Below are positions 6,967 through 14,868 of a stretch of DNA of 25,300 nucleotides, piece by piece; positions within the stretch are counted from its first letter, which is position 1, and each line of letters starts with the position of its first letter. The stretch spans positions 1 to 25,300 of the forward strand of contig JAZNHG010000058.1 in assembly GCA_045576855.1 (NCBI GenBank), given 5' to 3'. Source of the stretch: Colimorpha sp045576855 (lineage in GTDB: Bacteria; Bacteroidota; Bacteroidia; Bacteroidales; P3). The notes beneath the pieces were generated by a model that worked only from the letters and a program-made list of their open reading frames with translations, was not told the DNA's origin and ran no database searches. The position numbers and the translations under genes were made by a program.

Positions 6967-8436
6967 ATGGAACAGCAACTGTTGATATACAACACCCTGA
7001 GCCGGCAGAAGGAGCTCTTCCGGCCCATCAACGAGGGACACGTGGGCATGTACGTCTGCGGCCCCACGGTCTATGGCGACGGCCATCTGGGCCACGCCCG
7101 TCCGGCTATCACCTTCGACGTGGTCTTCCGTTACCTGCAGCACCTGGGCTACAAGGTGCGCTACGTGCGCAACATCACCGACGTGGGTCACCTGGAACAC
7201 GACGCCGACGAGGGCGAGGACAAGATAGCCAAGAAGGCCCGCTTGGAACAGCTGGAGCCGATGGAGGTGGCGCAGTACTACACCAACCGCTACCACGCCG
7301 CTATGGAGCGCCTCAACGTGCTGCCCCCCAGCATCGAGCCCCACGCCAGCGGCCACATCATGGAGCAGATAGCCCTCGTGCAGAGCATCCTCGACGCCGG
7401 GCTGGCCTATGTGAGCAACGGGAGCGTCTATTTCGACGTGCGCAAGTACCAGGAGGACACGCACAAGTACGGGCAGCTCAGCGGCCGCGTCATCGACGAG
7501 ATGCTGGCCACCACACGCGAGCTGGACGGCCAGGACGAGAAGCGCTTCAGCGGCGACTTCGCCCTGTGGAAGAAAGCCTCGCCGGAGCATATCATGCGCT
7601 GGCCCTCGCCCTGGAGCGACGGCTTCCCGGGGTGGCACGCCGAGTGCACAGCTATGGGGGCCAAGTATCTGGGCTCGCCCTTTGACATCCACGGCGGTGG
7701 CATGGACCTCGTCTTCCCCCACCACGAGAGCGAGATAGCGCAGTGTGTGGCCTCCACCGGCCATGCCCCCTGCCGCTACTGGATGCACAACAATATGATT
7801 ACCATCAACGGCCAGAAGATGGGCAAGAGCCTGGGCAACTTCATCACCCTCGACGAGTTCTTCACCGGCAGCCACAAGCTGCTCACGCAAGCCTACTCGC
7901 CCATGACCATCCGCTTCTTCATCCTGCAGGCCCACTATCGCAGCACCGTCGACTTCAGCAACGAAGCCCTCCAGGCCGCCGAGAAGGGTTTTGCCAAATT
8001 GCAGGAAGCCTACAAGACTTTGTCGAGAATCAGCCCGGCCGACAAGTCCGACAAGTCCGACGTGTCCGGCCTGCGCCAGCTGTGCTACGACGCCATGAAC
8101 GACGACTTCGCCACCCCCACCGTCATCAGCCACCTCTTCGAGGCTGCCAAGACCATCAACAGCGCCGCCGACGGCCACATCAAGCTCTGCCAGGCCGACA
8201 TCGACGAGCTGCGTTGGGTCTTCGACACCTTCCTCTTCGGCATCCTCGGTATGCGCGACGAGTCCAGCAGCGACAACACCGCCCTCATCGACAGCCTGAT
8301 GCATATCATCCTCGACATCCGCGCCACCGCCAAGGCCAACAAGGACTGGTCCACCAGCGACAAGATACGCGACGCGCTGAAGGAGGCCGGTGTCACCGTC
8401 AAGGACGGCAAAGACGGCGCCACGTGGCAGATATGA
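6967..8436 (+). CDS. cysS: Cysteinyl-tRNA synthetase
   Basis: Class I synthetase that charges tRNA-Cys. Seen: 489 residues; the zinc ligands include Cys31 (MYVCGPTVYG), Cys227 (WHAEC) and the HHESE segment near 252-256; the HIGH motif is HLGH (40-43) and KMSKS is KMGKS (284-288). The ATG at 6967 gives MEQQLLIYNTLSRQKE, the usual beginning. Odd: residues 357-368 read SPADKSDKSDVS, encoded by a 9-bp tandem repeat, in the linker before the anticodon-binding part. The stop codon opens a short atgagtt repeat leading into the next gene. It is followed 25 bases later by an Mpv17-like gene in the same direction. Confidence 0.97.
   Translation: MEQQLLIYNTLSRQKELFRPINEGHVGMYVCGPTVYGDGHLGHARPAITFDVVFRYLQHLGYKVRYVRNITDVGHLEHDADEGEDKIAKKARLEQLEPMEVAQYYTNRYHAAMERLNVLPPSIEPHASGHIMEQIALVQSILDAGLAYVSNGSVYFDVRKYQEDTHKYGQLSGRVIDEMLATTRELDGQDEKRFSGDFALWKKASPEHIMRWPSPWSDGFPGWHAECTAMGAKYLGSPFDIHGGGMDLVFPHHESEIAQCVASTGHAPCRYWMHNNMITINGQKMGKSLGNFITLDEFFTGSHKLLTQAYSPMTIRFFILQAHYRSTVDFSNEALQAAEKGFAKLQEAYKTLSRISPADKSDKSDVSGLRQLCYDAMNDDFATPTVISHLFEAAKTINSAADGHIKLCQADIDELRWVFDTFLFGILGMRDESSSDNTALIDSLMHIILDIRATAKANKDWSTSDKIRDALKEAGVTVKDGKDGATWQI
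8041..8069 (+). repeat. 9-bp in-frame repeat within cysS
   Basis: The units gacaagtcc, gacaagtcc and gacgtgtcc follow each other directly and encode DKS-DKS-DVS. Because the unit is a multiple of three, slippage would change linker length without breaking the frame. I recall similar gacaagtcc-type repeats, in and between genes, from other Bacteroidales. Confidence 0.8.
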
Positions 8437-8464
8437 GTTATGAGTTAAATAGTTAAGAGTTATG
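8433..8464 (+). repeat. Degenerate 'gagtta' repeat at the cysS/Mpv17-like junction
   Basis: The short junction repeats the strings atgagtt, atgagtta, tagttaa and gagttatg, beginning at the cysS stop codon and ending at the ATG of the next gene. It is a low-complexity spacer with no clear promoter box. Confidence 0.6.
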
Positions 8465-9148
8465 AAAAAAGGAGACTGGATACTGATCGCCTGTGTCGCC
8501 GTGGTGGCGGCACTCTTCGCCATCCCGCAGACCCACTGCGCCGAAGGCTTCAACTGGGCCACCGCCCACCACCCCTACATCATGGCCTTCTTCAAGTTCG
8601 CCATCCTCGCCACCCTGGGCGAGATGCTGGCCCTGCGCATCCGCGAAGGCGTGTACAACAAGAAGGGCTTCGGCGTCCTGCCGCGCATGATGGTGTGGGG
8701 CTTCCTCGGAATGTGCATTGCTATGGCTATGGTCATCTTCAAGACTGGCGTGCCGGCCTTCCTCGGCTCGCTGGGGTGGAAGAGTGCCGCTGCGGTATTT
8801 GCCGCTCCGGCCTTCTCCTGGGGCAAGCTGGGTGTGGCATTTGCCGTCAGCGTACTGATGAACAGCATCTTCGCCCCGGTGATGATGACCTTCCACAAAT
8901 GCACCGACATCCACATCACAGACAACGGCGGCACCGTGCGTGGCCTGCTCCGGCCGATGAAGATGCGCGAGATATTCGCCCACAAGGTGAACTGGGACAT
9001 GCAGTGGAACTTCGTCATTAAGCGGACCATCCCCCTCTTCTGGTTCCCGGCCCACACTATCACCTTCATCCTGCCAGCCAACCTGCAGGTGCTCTTCGCC
9101 GCCCTGCTCGGTGTGGCACTGGGTCTGATACTTGCCATCAAGAAATGA
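8462..9148 (+). CDS. Mpv17/PMP22-like integral membrane protein
   Basis: A 228-residue hydrophobic protein with about six membrane segments: an N-terminal segment (about 6-23), segments around 43-58, 74-92, 100-115 and 120-145, and a C-terminal one (about 205-225). The stretch NWDMQWNFVIKRTIPLFWFP around 180-200 resembles the signature region of Bacteroidota proteins annotated as Mpv17/PMP22-like. The role is unknown; eukaryotic Mpv17 is linked to channel activity in organelle membranes, but transfer of that function would be speculation. It overlaps the next gene by four bases (ATGA), so the two are translationally coupled. Confidence 0.72.
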   Translation: MKKGDWILIACVAVVAALFAIPQTHCAEGFNWATAHHPYIMAFFKFAILATLGEMLALRIREGVYNKKGFGVLPRMMVWGFLGMCIAMAMVIFKTGVPAFLGSLGWKSAAAVFAAPAFSWGKLGVAFAVSVLMNSIFAPVMMTFHKCTDIHITDNGGTVRGLLRPMKMREIFAHKVNWDMQWNFVIKRTIPLFWFPAHTITFILPANLQVLFAALLGVALGLILAIKK

Positions 9149-10326
9149 AGAAGCTTCTTATAGGTTTAGTGGGTTTAATGGGGTTGATGGGTTCGTTGAG
9201 GGCCCAAAGCCCTTTCAGTCTGGAGTGGCACGGCTTCGTCAACCCACACTACTACGCTGACAGCCGCTCGGTGGTGGGCGGGCGCGAAGACATGATGCTC
9301 TTCTACCCCAAGCCCATAGTGCTCGACAGCCTCGGCAACGACATCAACGACGGCTGGCAGGCCAACATGTTGGCCATCACCGCCCGCCTGGGGCTGCGCG
9401 TCAAAGGGCCCGACATGCTGGGTGCGCGGACCTCGGCCTACGTCGAGGGCGACTTCACCGGCAGCACCAATGCCACCATCAACAACCTGCGCCTGCGGCA
9501 TGCATATATTGAGATGAATTGGCAGCACCACCGCCTGGTGGCTGGCCAGTACTGGTATCCGATGGTCATCCATGAGATTATGCCCATGACCAACCCGCTG
9601 AACATGGGGGCCCCCTTCCATTGCTATGCCCGCCAGCCGCAGGTGCGCTACGAATACATCGCCCACGGCTTCAATGTGGTGGCCGCCGCCAGCTGGCAGC
9701 TGGACAATATGAGTCAGGGCCTGCTCAACGGAGTGCCCGCCAGCAGCACCCTCTTCGCGCGCCACAGCCTGGTGCCCGAGCTCAACCTCCAGTTGCGCTA
9801 CCTCAACGAGCACTTCTTCTTCGGCGCCGCCGCCAACCTGAAGACCATACAGCCGCAGGTCGTGTCTGTTGCAACAGCGTTGCAACACACAGGACTACAC
9901 AGCTCGTTCAGCTGGAGCCTCTTCGGCCGCTACAACGGCCCTGGCTTCACCGTCAAAGTGCAGACGCTACTGAACAACAGCCTCTACGAGGGCTGTTCGC
10001 TGGGCGGCTACCTGATGCTGGCCGACAGCTCGTTCCAGGACTGGCACTTCAACACCGTGTGGCTCGATGTCGAAAAGAGTACCGGCCACTGGCAGCCGGG
10101 CCTCTTCCTCGGCTACGCCAAGAACCTCGACTACGGCAATGCGGACTACCTGCATTGCTTCGGCCGCGGCCATGAACTGGAATATCTCTGGCGTGTGCAG
10201 CCCCGGTTGACCTACAAGACCCTCACCGGACTCGACTTCACGGCCGAAGCCGAATATACCTATGCCGGCTACGACAAGCCTGTGGGCAACCTGCGCCTCT
10301 CACTGAGCATGGTCTATTCGTTTTGA
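9145..10326 (+). CDS. Outer-membrane porin-like beta-barrel protein
   Basis: A 393-residue secreted protein with a signal peptide ending SLRA|Q at about residue 20 and a C-terminus LSLSMVYSF ending in Phe, as in outer-membrane barrels recognised by BAM. Alternating aromatic/polar strands (RLRHAYIEMNWQHHRLVAGQ, ARLGLRVKG) resemble DcaP-like or related Bacteroidota porins. The signal-peptide core VGLMGLMG is encoded by near-repeats of ggtttaatggg. It overlaps the Mpv17-like gene by four bases. The substrate is not deducible. Barrel assignment is likely; the exact family is uncertain. Confidence 0.75.
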   Translation: MKKLLIGLVGLMGLMGSLRAQSPFSLEWHGFVNPHYYADSRSVVGGREDMMLFYPKPIVLDSLGNDINDGWQANMLAITARLGLRVKGPDMLGARTSAYVEGDFTGSTNATINNLRLRHAYIEMNWQHHRLVAGQYWYPMVIHEIMPMTNPLNMGAPFHCYARQPQVRYEYIAHGFNVVAAASWQLDNMSQGLLNGVPASSTLFARHSLVPELNLQLRYLNEHFFFGAAANLKTIQPQVVSVATALQHTGLHSSFSWSLFGRYNGPGFTVKVQTLLNNSLYEGCSLGGYLMLADSSFQDWHFNTVWLDVEKSTGHWQPGLFLGYAKNLDYGNADYLHCFGRGHELEYLWRVQPRLTYKTLTGLDFTAEAEYTYAGYDKPVGNLRLSLSMVYSF

Positions 10327-10353
10327 TTAAAAGTAATACAAAAACATAAAGTT

Positions 10354-12117
10354 ATGCGTAAAATCAACCGTATCATCGCAGCAGGTCTCTTCGGCGCCGC
10401 CATGCTCTTCAGCTCGGCCGCCGACGCTTGCACCAATTTCCTCTTCACCAAGGGTGCCACCAAGGACGGCAGCACCATGATTACCTATGCCGCCGACAGC
10501 CACACGCTCTACGGCGAGCTCTACTACCGCAAGGCTGCCAGCTATCCCGCCGGCACCATGTTCCAGGTGGTGGATTGGGACACCGGCACGCCGCTCATCA
10601 AGATTCCGCAGGTGGCCAACACCTACAGCGTGGTGGGCAACATGAACGAGCACCAGCTGGCCATCGGCGAGACCACCTACGGCGGCCGCTCCGAGCTGGC
10701 CACCGAGATAGAGGGCGGCATAGACTACGGCTCGCTTATCTACCTCACCCTGCAGCGTGCCAAGAACGCCCGCGAGGCCATCGCCGTGCTGGCGGGCTTC
10801 CTGAAGGACTATCCCTACCACAGCGAGGGCGAGAGCTTCAGCATCTGCGACCCCGACGAGGTGTGGATTCTCGAGCTCATCGGCAAGCGCCAGGGCACTG
10901 TGAAGGCCGACCTGGCCAAGAAGCTGAAGTATAAATACACCGACGGCGGCGTGTGGGTGGCCCGTCGCATACCGGACGGCTACGTGAGCGGCCACGCCAA
11001 CCAGGCCCGCATCACCCAGTTCCCGCAGGAGCCCAAGAAGTTCCAGAAGGCCAAGGGCAAGGGTCTGCACCAGGCCATCAGCAGCCTGCACATGGACTAT
11101 CTGTACGAGCCCGAGGTGGAGTGCGTCTACAGCGCCGAGGTCATCACCTATGCCCGCGCCTGCGGCTGGTACGACGGCACGGATGCCGAATTCTCCTTCT
11201 GCGACACCTACGCCCCGCTGACCTTCAGCGGTCTGCGCGGCTGCGACGCCCGCGTCTACGCCATGTTCAACCGCGTGGCCAGCGGCATGCAGCGCTACGA
11301 GAAGTATGCCATGGGCGATGCCAGCGCCGAGCGCCTGCCCCTCTGGATTAAACCCGACCACAAAATCGACGTGCGCGAGGCTATGAAGCTCATGCGCGAC
11401 CACTACGAGGGCACGACGATGGACATGAGCCAGGACCTCGGTGCCGGCCCCTTCAACTGCCCCTACCGCTGGCGCCCGATGGGCTTCGAGGTGGACGGCC
11501 ACACCTACGTGCACGAGCGTGCCACCAGCACCCAGCAGACCGGCTTCAGCTTTGTGGCCCAGTGCCGCAGCTGGCTGCCCAGCAAGGTGGGCGGCATCCT
11601 CTGGTTCGGCGTCGACGACACCTACAGCACCGTCTACACCCCCATGTACTGCGGCATCACCGAAATCCCCCTCTGCTTCCGCCAGGGCAACGGCGACATG
11701 CTGACCTACAGCGAGACCTCGGCCTTCTGGCTCTTCAACCGCGTGAGCAACTTCGTCTACAGCCGCTACAGCGACATGATTCGTGACCTGCAGCGCGTGC
11801 AGGACCGCCTGGAGGATACCTACATCGCCGACGTGCGCAAGTTCGACGAGCGCGCCCGCCAGAGCGAAGGCGAGGCACTGGAGCGCCAGCTGAACGACTT
11901 CAGCAACCGCGCCGCCGCCCGCATGATGAAGGAGTGGAACGAGCTGGACCGCTACCTGCTGGTCAAATACATGGACGGCAACATCAAGAAGGAGCGCGAC
12001 GGCCGCTTCGAGCGCACCGCCACCGGCCAGGCCGCCTTCCCCGAGCAGCCCAAATACCGCGAGGAGTGGTACCGCATGATTGTGCGCGACCACGGCGACG
12101 TCATCCGCGAGAAATAG
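10354..12117 (+). CDS. Secreted C69-family dipeptidase
   Basis: An N-terminal-nucleophile peptidase of family C69 (dipeptidase A type, formerly U34). Seen: 587 residues, a signal peptide, then Cys26 directly after SAADA in ADACTNFLFTKGATKDG, the family's nucleophile exposed by processing. Downstream motifs such as NEHQLAIGETTYGGR, DPDEVWILELIGKRQG and ARACGWYDGTDAEFSF are typical. It probably acts in the periplasm on dipeptides released from peptides or peptidoglycan. It follows the porin-like gene by 27 bases with an A-rich leader, so it likely belongs to the same operon. A hairpin with a T-run lies just downstream. Identification is strong. Confidence 0.93.
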   Translation: MRKINRIIAAGLFGAAMLFSSAADACTNFLFTKGATKDGSTMITYAADSHTLYGELYYRKAASYPAGTMFQVVDWDTGTPLIKIPQVANTYSVVGNMNEHQLAIGETTYGGRSELATEIEGGIDYGSLIYLTLQRAKNAREAIAVLAGFLKDYPYHSEGESFSICDPDEVWILELIGKRQGTVKADLAKKLKYKYTDGGVWVARRIPDGYVSGHANQARITQFPQEPKKFQKAKGKGLHQAISSLHMDYLYEPEVECVYSAEVITYARACGWYDGTDAEFSFCDTYAPLTFSGLRGCDARVYAMFNRVASGMQRYEKYAMGDASAERLPLWIKPDHKIDVREAMKLMRDHYEGTTMDMSQDLGAGPFNCPYRWRPMGFEVDGHTYVHERATSTQQTGFSFVAQCRSWLPSKVGGILWFGVDDTYSTVYTPMYCGITEIPLCFRQGNGDMLTYSETSAFWLFNRVSNFVYSRYSDMIRDLQRVQDRLEDTYIADVRKFDERARQSEGEALERQLNDFSNRAAARMMKEWNELDRYLLVKYMDGNIKKERDGRFERTATGQAAFPEQPKYREEWYRMIVRDHGDVIREK

Positions 12118-12148
12118 GCAGTCTCCCGCGCCATACACCCCCTTGCAG

Positions 12149-12187
12149 TGCTCCGCAGCGCCCCCGGCCGCCGCGGAGCATCTGTTT
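12149..12187 (+). terminator. Hairpin terminator after the C69 peptidase gene
   Basis: The arms tgctccgc (12149-12156) and gcggagca (12173-12180) are perfectly complementary with a GC-rich 16-base loop, followed by tctgttt. It lies 31 bases after the peptidase stop codon. The T-run is short, so efficiency is uncertain. Confidence 0.6.
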
Positions 12188-12229
12188 TGCGCCCCCGCTT
12201 CGCCCGGCCGTCCGGCTCCCGGGTGCGCC

Positions 12230-12273
12230 TCTGGTCCGTGTCTGGTCCGAGTCTGGTCCGTGTCCGGTCCGAC
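12230..12273 (+). repeat. 11-bp tandem repeat array, copy 2 (four units)
   Basis: Four units follow without interruption: tctggtccgtg, tctggtccgag, tctggtccgtg, tccggtccgac. They match the minus-strand array at 5501-5555 and the plus-strand array at 23971-24025, and define the consensus TCYGGTCCGWG. Confidence 0.93.
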
Positions 12274-12323
12274 GCGGCCCGGCCCCGGGGCGGCCCGGAG
12301 GCGCCGACGGCGTGCCGGTGGCC

Positions 12324-12374
12324 CTACCGGACACTAGCGTACACCTGCCGGACACTAGCGTCACTCTGCCGGAC
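12324..12374 (+). repeat. 21-bp direct repeat, two full copies and a partial
   Basis: The copies at 12324-12344 and 12345-12365 share ccggacactagcgt and differ only at a few positions; a third begins at 12366 with ctgccggac and then diverges. They lie directly upstream of the DUF6266 gene leader. Confidence 0.8.
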
Positions 12375-12441
12375 GATTTTGCCCTTTTTGCCGAAACGGC
12401 CTTATATTACACCCCGACGTTCAACCCAAAACAGAAAGACA

Positions 12442-13917
12442 ATGGCAAAATGCAGTTACGGAATCTTGGGCCCCTTCGTGGGGCAGGTGGGCCCGGTGGT
12501 GGGCTATCTATGGCGAGGCCAGATGGTGATGCGGAGCAAGGAGTGCGAGTGCCGCAATCCGCGCACGGCGCGGCAGCAGGAAGGCCGCGCCCGCTTCGGC
12601 GCCGCGGCCCGGCTGGCGGGCCGCATGCGCCCGGCGGTGGACCTGGGCCTGGGGGCGCTGGCCGCGCAGCGCCGCATGGGGGTGCACAACCTCTTTGTCG
12701 GGCTCAACCGCCAGTGCATGGCCGTCGGCCCCGCGGGTGTGCAGGTGGACTACCCTGCGCTGCGGCTGGCCGCGGGGCCGCTGCCGCCGGTAGACTTCGG
12801 CCGCGCCGCGATGGACGCCGACGGCGTGGTGCGCGCAGCCTTTGCGCCGGGCGACGGCTTCGGCACCGACTATGTCTATCTCTACGCCTACGCTCCCGCC
12901 CTGGAGCAGGGTTTGCTCTCGCTCCCGGCCTACCGCTCGGACCATGCCGTGCAGCTCGCCCTGCCCCAAGCCTGGCGGCAGCAGGAGCTGCACCTCTACG
13001 GCTTCGCCTGGAGTCTGGACCAAGGGGCCTCGGACAGCACGTGGCTAGAATTGGAAGTAGATGAAAGGCTGCAGGTCGGCCGTGATGAACTGGTAGAGCA
13101 CCACGACGGCCACCACGACCACGACGAGCATCAGCCCCAGGGGCAGCCGGGCGAAGGCGAGGCGGTAGCGGCGCTTCAGCCGCTCGGGCAGCCAGTGGAC
13201 CGCCATGCCCAGGGCGAAGAGCAGGAAGGGAGCCCAGTAGTGACCCACGATGTCGGGAATCTGCGCCAGGTTCCAGTGGGAGCCGATTTGCGCCACCATC
13301 TGGCTGGCCGTGCGCCAGGCCACCTCGTTGGCCTCGGCGGGGTCCAGGTTGGAGCCGCTGCGGAAGAAGAGTCGCGTGAAGCTGATGAACACGAAGGTGA
13401 GCCCGGTGAACCAGGCGGTGCGCAGGGCGCGGGTGGGGCGTGCCTGCTGCGGCAGCAGGTGGAGCAGCGTGTATCCCGCCAGACACACGAGCACCATGAA
13501 GTGCAGCATATTGACCAGCGGCGACTGCAACCACCCCTTGAGCAGCGAGAGCAGCAGGCCGAGGGCGGCCAGCGTGAGCAGATGGGTAATCCATCCCTGG
13601 CGGCGCCACCACTTGTGCACCAGTATGCCCAGGCCGTTCAGCCCGCCCCAGGTGATGAAGTTGAACGAGGCCCCGTGCCACAGTCCGCCCAGGAGCATGG
13701 TGTCCATATTGTTCACATTGGTGCCCATCGTGCGGCGGTGCGAGGGCTGCAGCAGCCAGCGCAGCGCTATGCCCACGGCCACGACGAGCACGGCCACGGT
13801 GAAGAGCGTGCTGCGCAGGCGGAAGGCGGCTATGGCCATCATGGCGGCCAGCAGTGCATAGCTGAGCGGCCCCGCGCTGCGGTTGCCCCCCAGGGGGATG
13901 TACAGATAGTCGCGTAG
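12442..13917 (+). CDS. DUF6266-family protein with no stop at its expected end
   Basis: The first ~205 residues form a DUF6266-type protein of unknown function. Seen: MAKCSYGILGPFVGQVGPVV, then LWRGQMVMRSKE and NPRTARQQEGRARF, matching the family's N-terminal pattern of G-x-x-G-x-V-G followed by an NPRT-Q motif. The family-like part ends near STWLELEV (about 13059). No in-frame stop follows: the frame stays open to 13917, reading ~285 residues antisense to the MBOAT gene as low-complexity HHDGHHDHDEHQ-like sequence. The other two frames stop within 20 bases of the expected end. Either the stop was lost, or a frameshift or base error hides it. Real start: ATG 12442. The domain call is good; the C-terminal extension is probably not meaningful protein. 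Confidence 0.7.
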   Translation: MAKCSYGILGPFVGQVGPVVGYLWRGQMVMRSKECECRNPRTARQQEGRARFGAAARLAGRMRPAVDLGLGALAAQRRMGVHNLFVGLNRQCMAVGPAGVQVDYPALRLAAGPLPPVDFGRAAMDADGVVRAAFAPGDGFGTDYVYLYAYAPALEQGLLSLPAYRSDHAVQLALPQAWRQQELHLYGFAWSLDQGASDSTWLELEVDERLQVGRDELVEHHDGHHDHDEHQPQGQPGEGEAVAALQPLGQPVDRHAQGEEQEGSPVVTHDVGNLRQVPVGADLRHHLAGRAPGHLVGLGGVQVGAAAEEESREADEHEGEPGEPGGAQGAGGACLLRQQVEQRVSRQTHEHHEVQHIDQRRLQPPLEQREQQAEGGQREQMGNPSLAAPPLVHQYAQAVQPAPGDEVERGPVPQSAQEHGVHIVHIGAHRAAVRGLQQPAQRYAHGHDEHGHGEERAAQAEGGYGHHGGQQCIAERPRAAVAPQGDVQIVA

Positions 13918-14850
13918 CCAGTGCGAAAGCGAGATGTGCCAGCGGCGCCAGAAGTCGGTGGGGTTCTGCGCCTTGTAGGGCGAGCGGAAGTTCAGCGGCA
14001 GATAGAAGCCCATGAGCATGGCCACGCCGATGGCAATATCGGTGTAGCCCGAGAAGTCGGCGTAGACCTGCAGCGAGTAGAGCATCAGGGCGGCGAAGTT
14101 CTCGAAGGGGGTGTAGAGCGCGGGATTGTCGAAAATGCGGTCCACAAAGTTGACGGCCAGGTAGTCGCTGAGCACCAGCTTCTTCGCCAACCCGTTGAGA
14201 ATCCAGAAGAGGGCGATGCCGAACATGCGGCGGCTGAGGAAGAAGGGGCGGTAGAGCTGCGGCACAAACTGGTCGGCGCGCAGTATAGGCCCGGCCACCA
14301 GCTGGGGGAAGAAGGCGGTGTAGAAGCCGAAATCGAGTATATTGCCCACGTGGGCTATGCGCCGGCGGTAGACGTCGACGATGTAGCTTATGTTCTGGAA
14401 GGTGAAGAAGCTGATGCCCACGGGCAGCAGTATCTGGATGGCGATATGGTGGTCGGTGCCGAAGGTGGCGTTGAAGAGGTCGGTGAAGAAGTAGGCATAC
14501 TTGAAGAATCCGAGCACCAGCAGGTTGAGAGTCACGCCGGTGACCATCAGTGCCTTTCGCCTGGCCTGGCTCGCGCCCGGGCGGTCCATGCCGATGCCGA
14601 GCAGCCATCCGAGCAGCGTGGAGCCGACAAGCAGCAGCACGAAAAGGCCGGAGGTCTTGTAGTAGAAGAAGAGGCTGACGGCAAAGAGGTAGGCGTTGCG
14701 GGCCGTGAGGCGCCAGCGCCGGGTGACGATGAGGGTGAAGCCGGCATAGACGAGCAGGAAGAAGACCCAGAAGTGGATCTGCGTGAAGAGCAGCGGGTGC
14801 GAGCTGTCGAAGCTCAGCAGTTGGGAGAGGTAGGTGAGTAGGTCGTGCAT
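13045..14850 (-). CDS. MBOAT membrane O-acyltransferase (AlgI/DltB type)
   Basis: A 601-residue polytopic enzyme of the membrane-bound O-acyltransferase family, which moves acyl groups across the inner membrane for transfer to extracytoplasmic glycans or teichoic acids. Seen: SLQVYADFSGYTDIAIG (259-275), FWRRWHISLSHWLRDYLYIPLGG (300-322) and the catalytic-type WHG at 391-393 (LLGGLWHGASFNFITWG), with many membrane spans. The C-terminus PFIYFQF is characteristic of Bacteroidota members, so the gene is complete. It is last in a nine-gene operon, 18 bases after an SGNH gene, as expected for an AlgI/AlgJ-like acylation pair. Its 3' end overlaps the DUF6266 reading frame on the other strand. The acceptor is unknown. 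Confidence 0.93.
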   Translation of the reverse strand: MHDLLTYLSQLLSFDSSHPLLFTQIHFWVFFLLVYAGFTLIVTRRWRLTARNAYLFAVSLFFYYKTSGLFVLLLVGSTLLGWLLGIGMDRPGASQARRKALMVTGVTLNLLVLGFFKYAYFFTDLFNATFGTDHHIAIQILLPVGISFFTFQNISYIVDVYRRRIAHVGNILDFGFYTAFFPQLVAGPILRADQFVPQLYRPFFLSRRMFGIALFWILNGLAKKLVLSDYLAVNFVDRIFDNPALYTPFENFAALMLYSLQVYADFSGYTDIAIGVAMLMGFYLPLNFRSPYKAQNPTDFWRRWHISLSHWLRDYLYIPLGGNRSAGPLSYALLAAMMAIAAFRLRSTLFTVAVLVVAVGIALRWLLQPSHRRTMGTNVNNMDTMLLGGLWHGASFNFITWGGLNGLGILVHKWWRRQGWITHLLTLAALGLLLSLLKGWLQSPLVNMLHFMVLVCLAGYTLLHLLPQQARPTRALRTAWFTGLTFVFISFTRLFFRSGSNLDPAEANEVAWRTASQMVAQIGSHWNLAQIPDIVGHYWAPFLLFALGMAVHWLPERLKRRYRLAFARLPLGLMLVVVVVAVVVLYQFITADLQPFIYFQF

Positions 14851-14868
14851 GGCTCGGTGTGCTCTGGG

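Larger units (their letters stand above)
12118..12441. other. Non-coding gap with terminator, 11-bp array and 21-bp repeats
   Basis: A 324-bp space between the C69 peptidase gene and the DUF6266 gene. In order it holds a terminator-like hairpin (12149-12187), an 11-bp repeat array (12230-12273), a GC-rich stretch, and two and a half copies of a 21-bp repeat (12324-12374). It ends with an AT-rich leader that contains ttatatta, a weak -7 candidate. Long open frames across it are a by-product of high GC. Confidence 0.75.
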
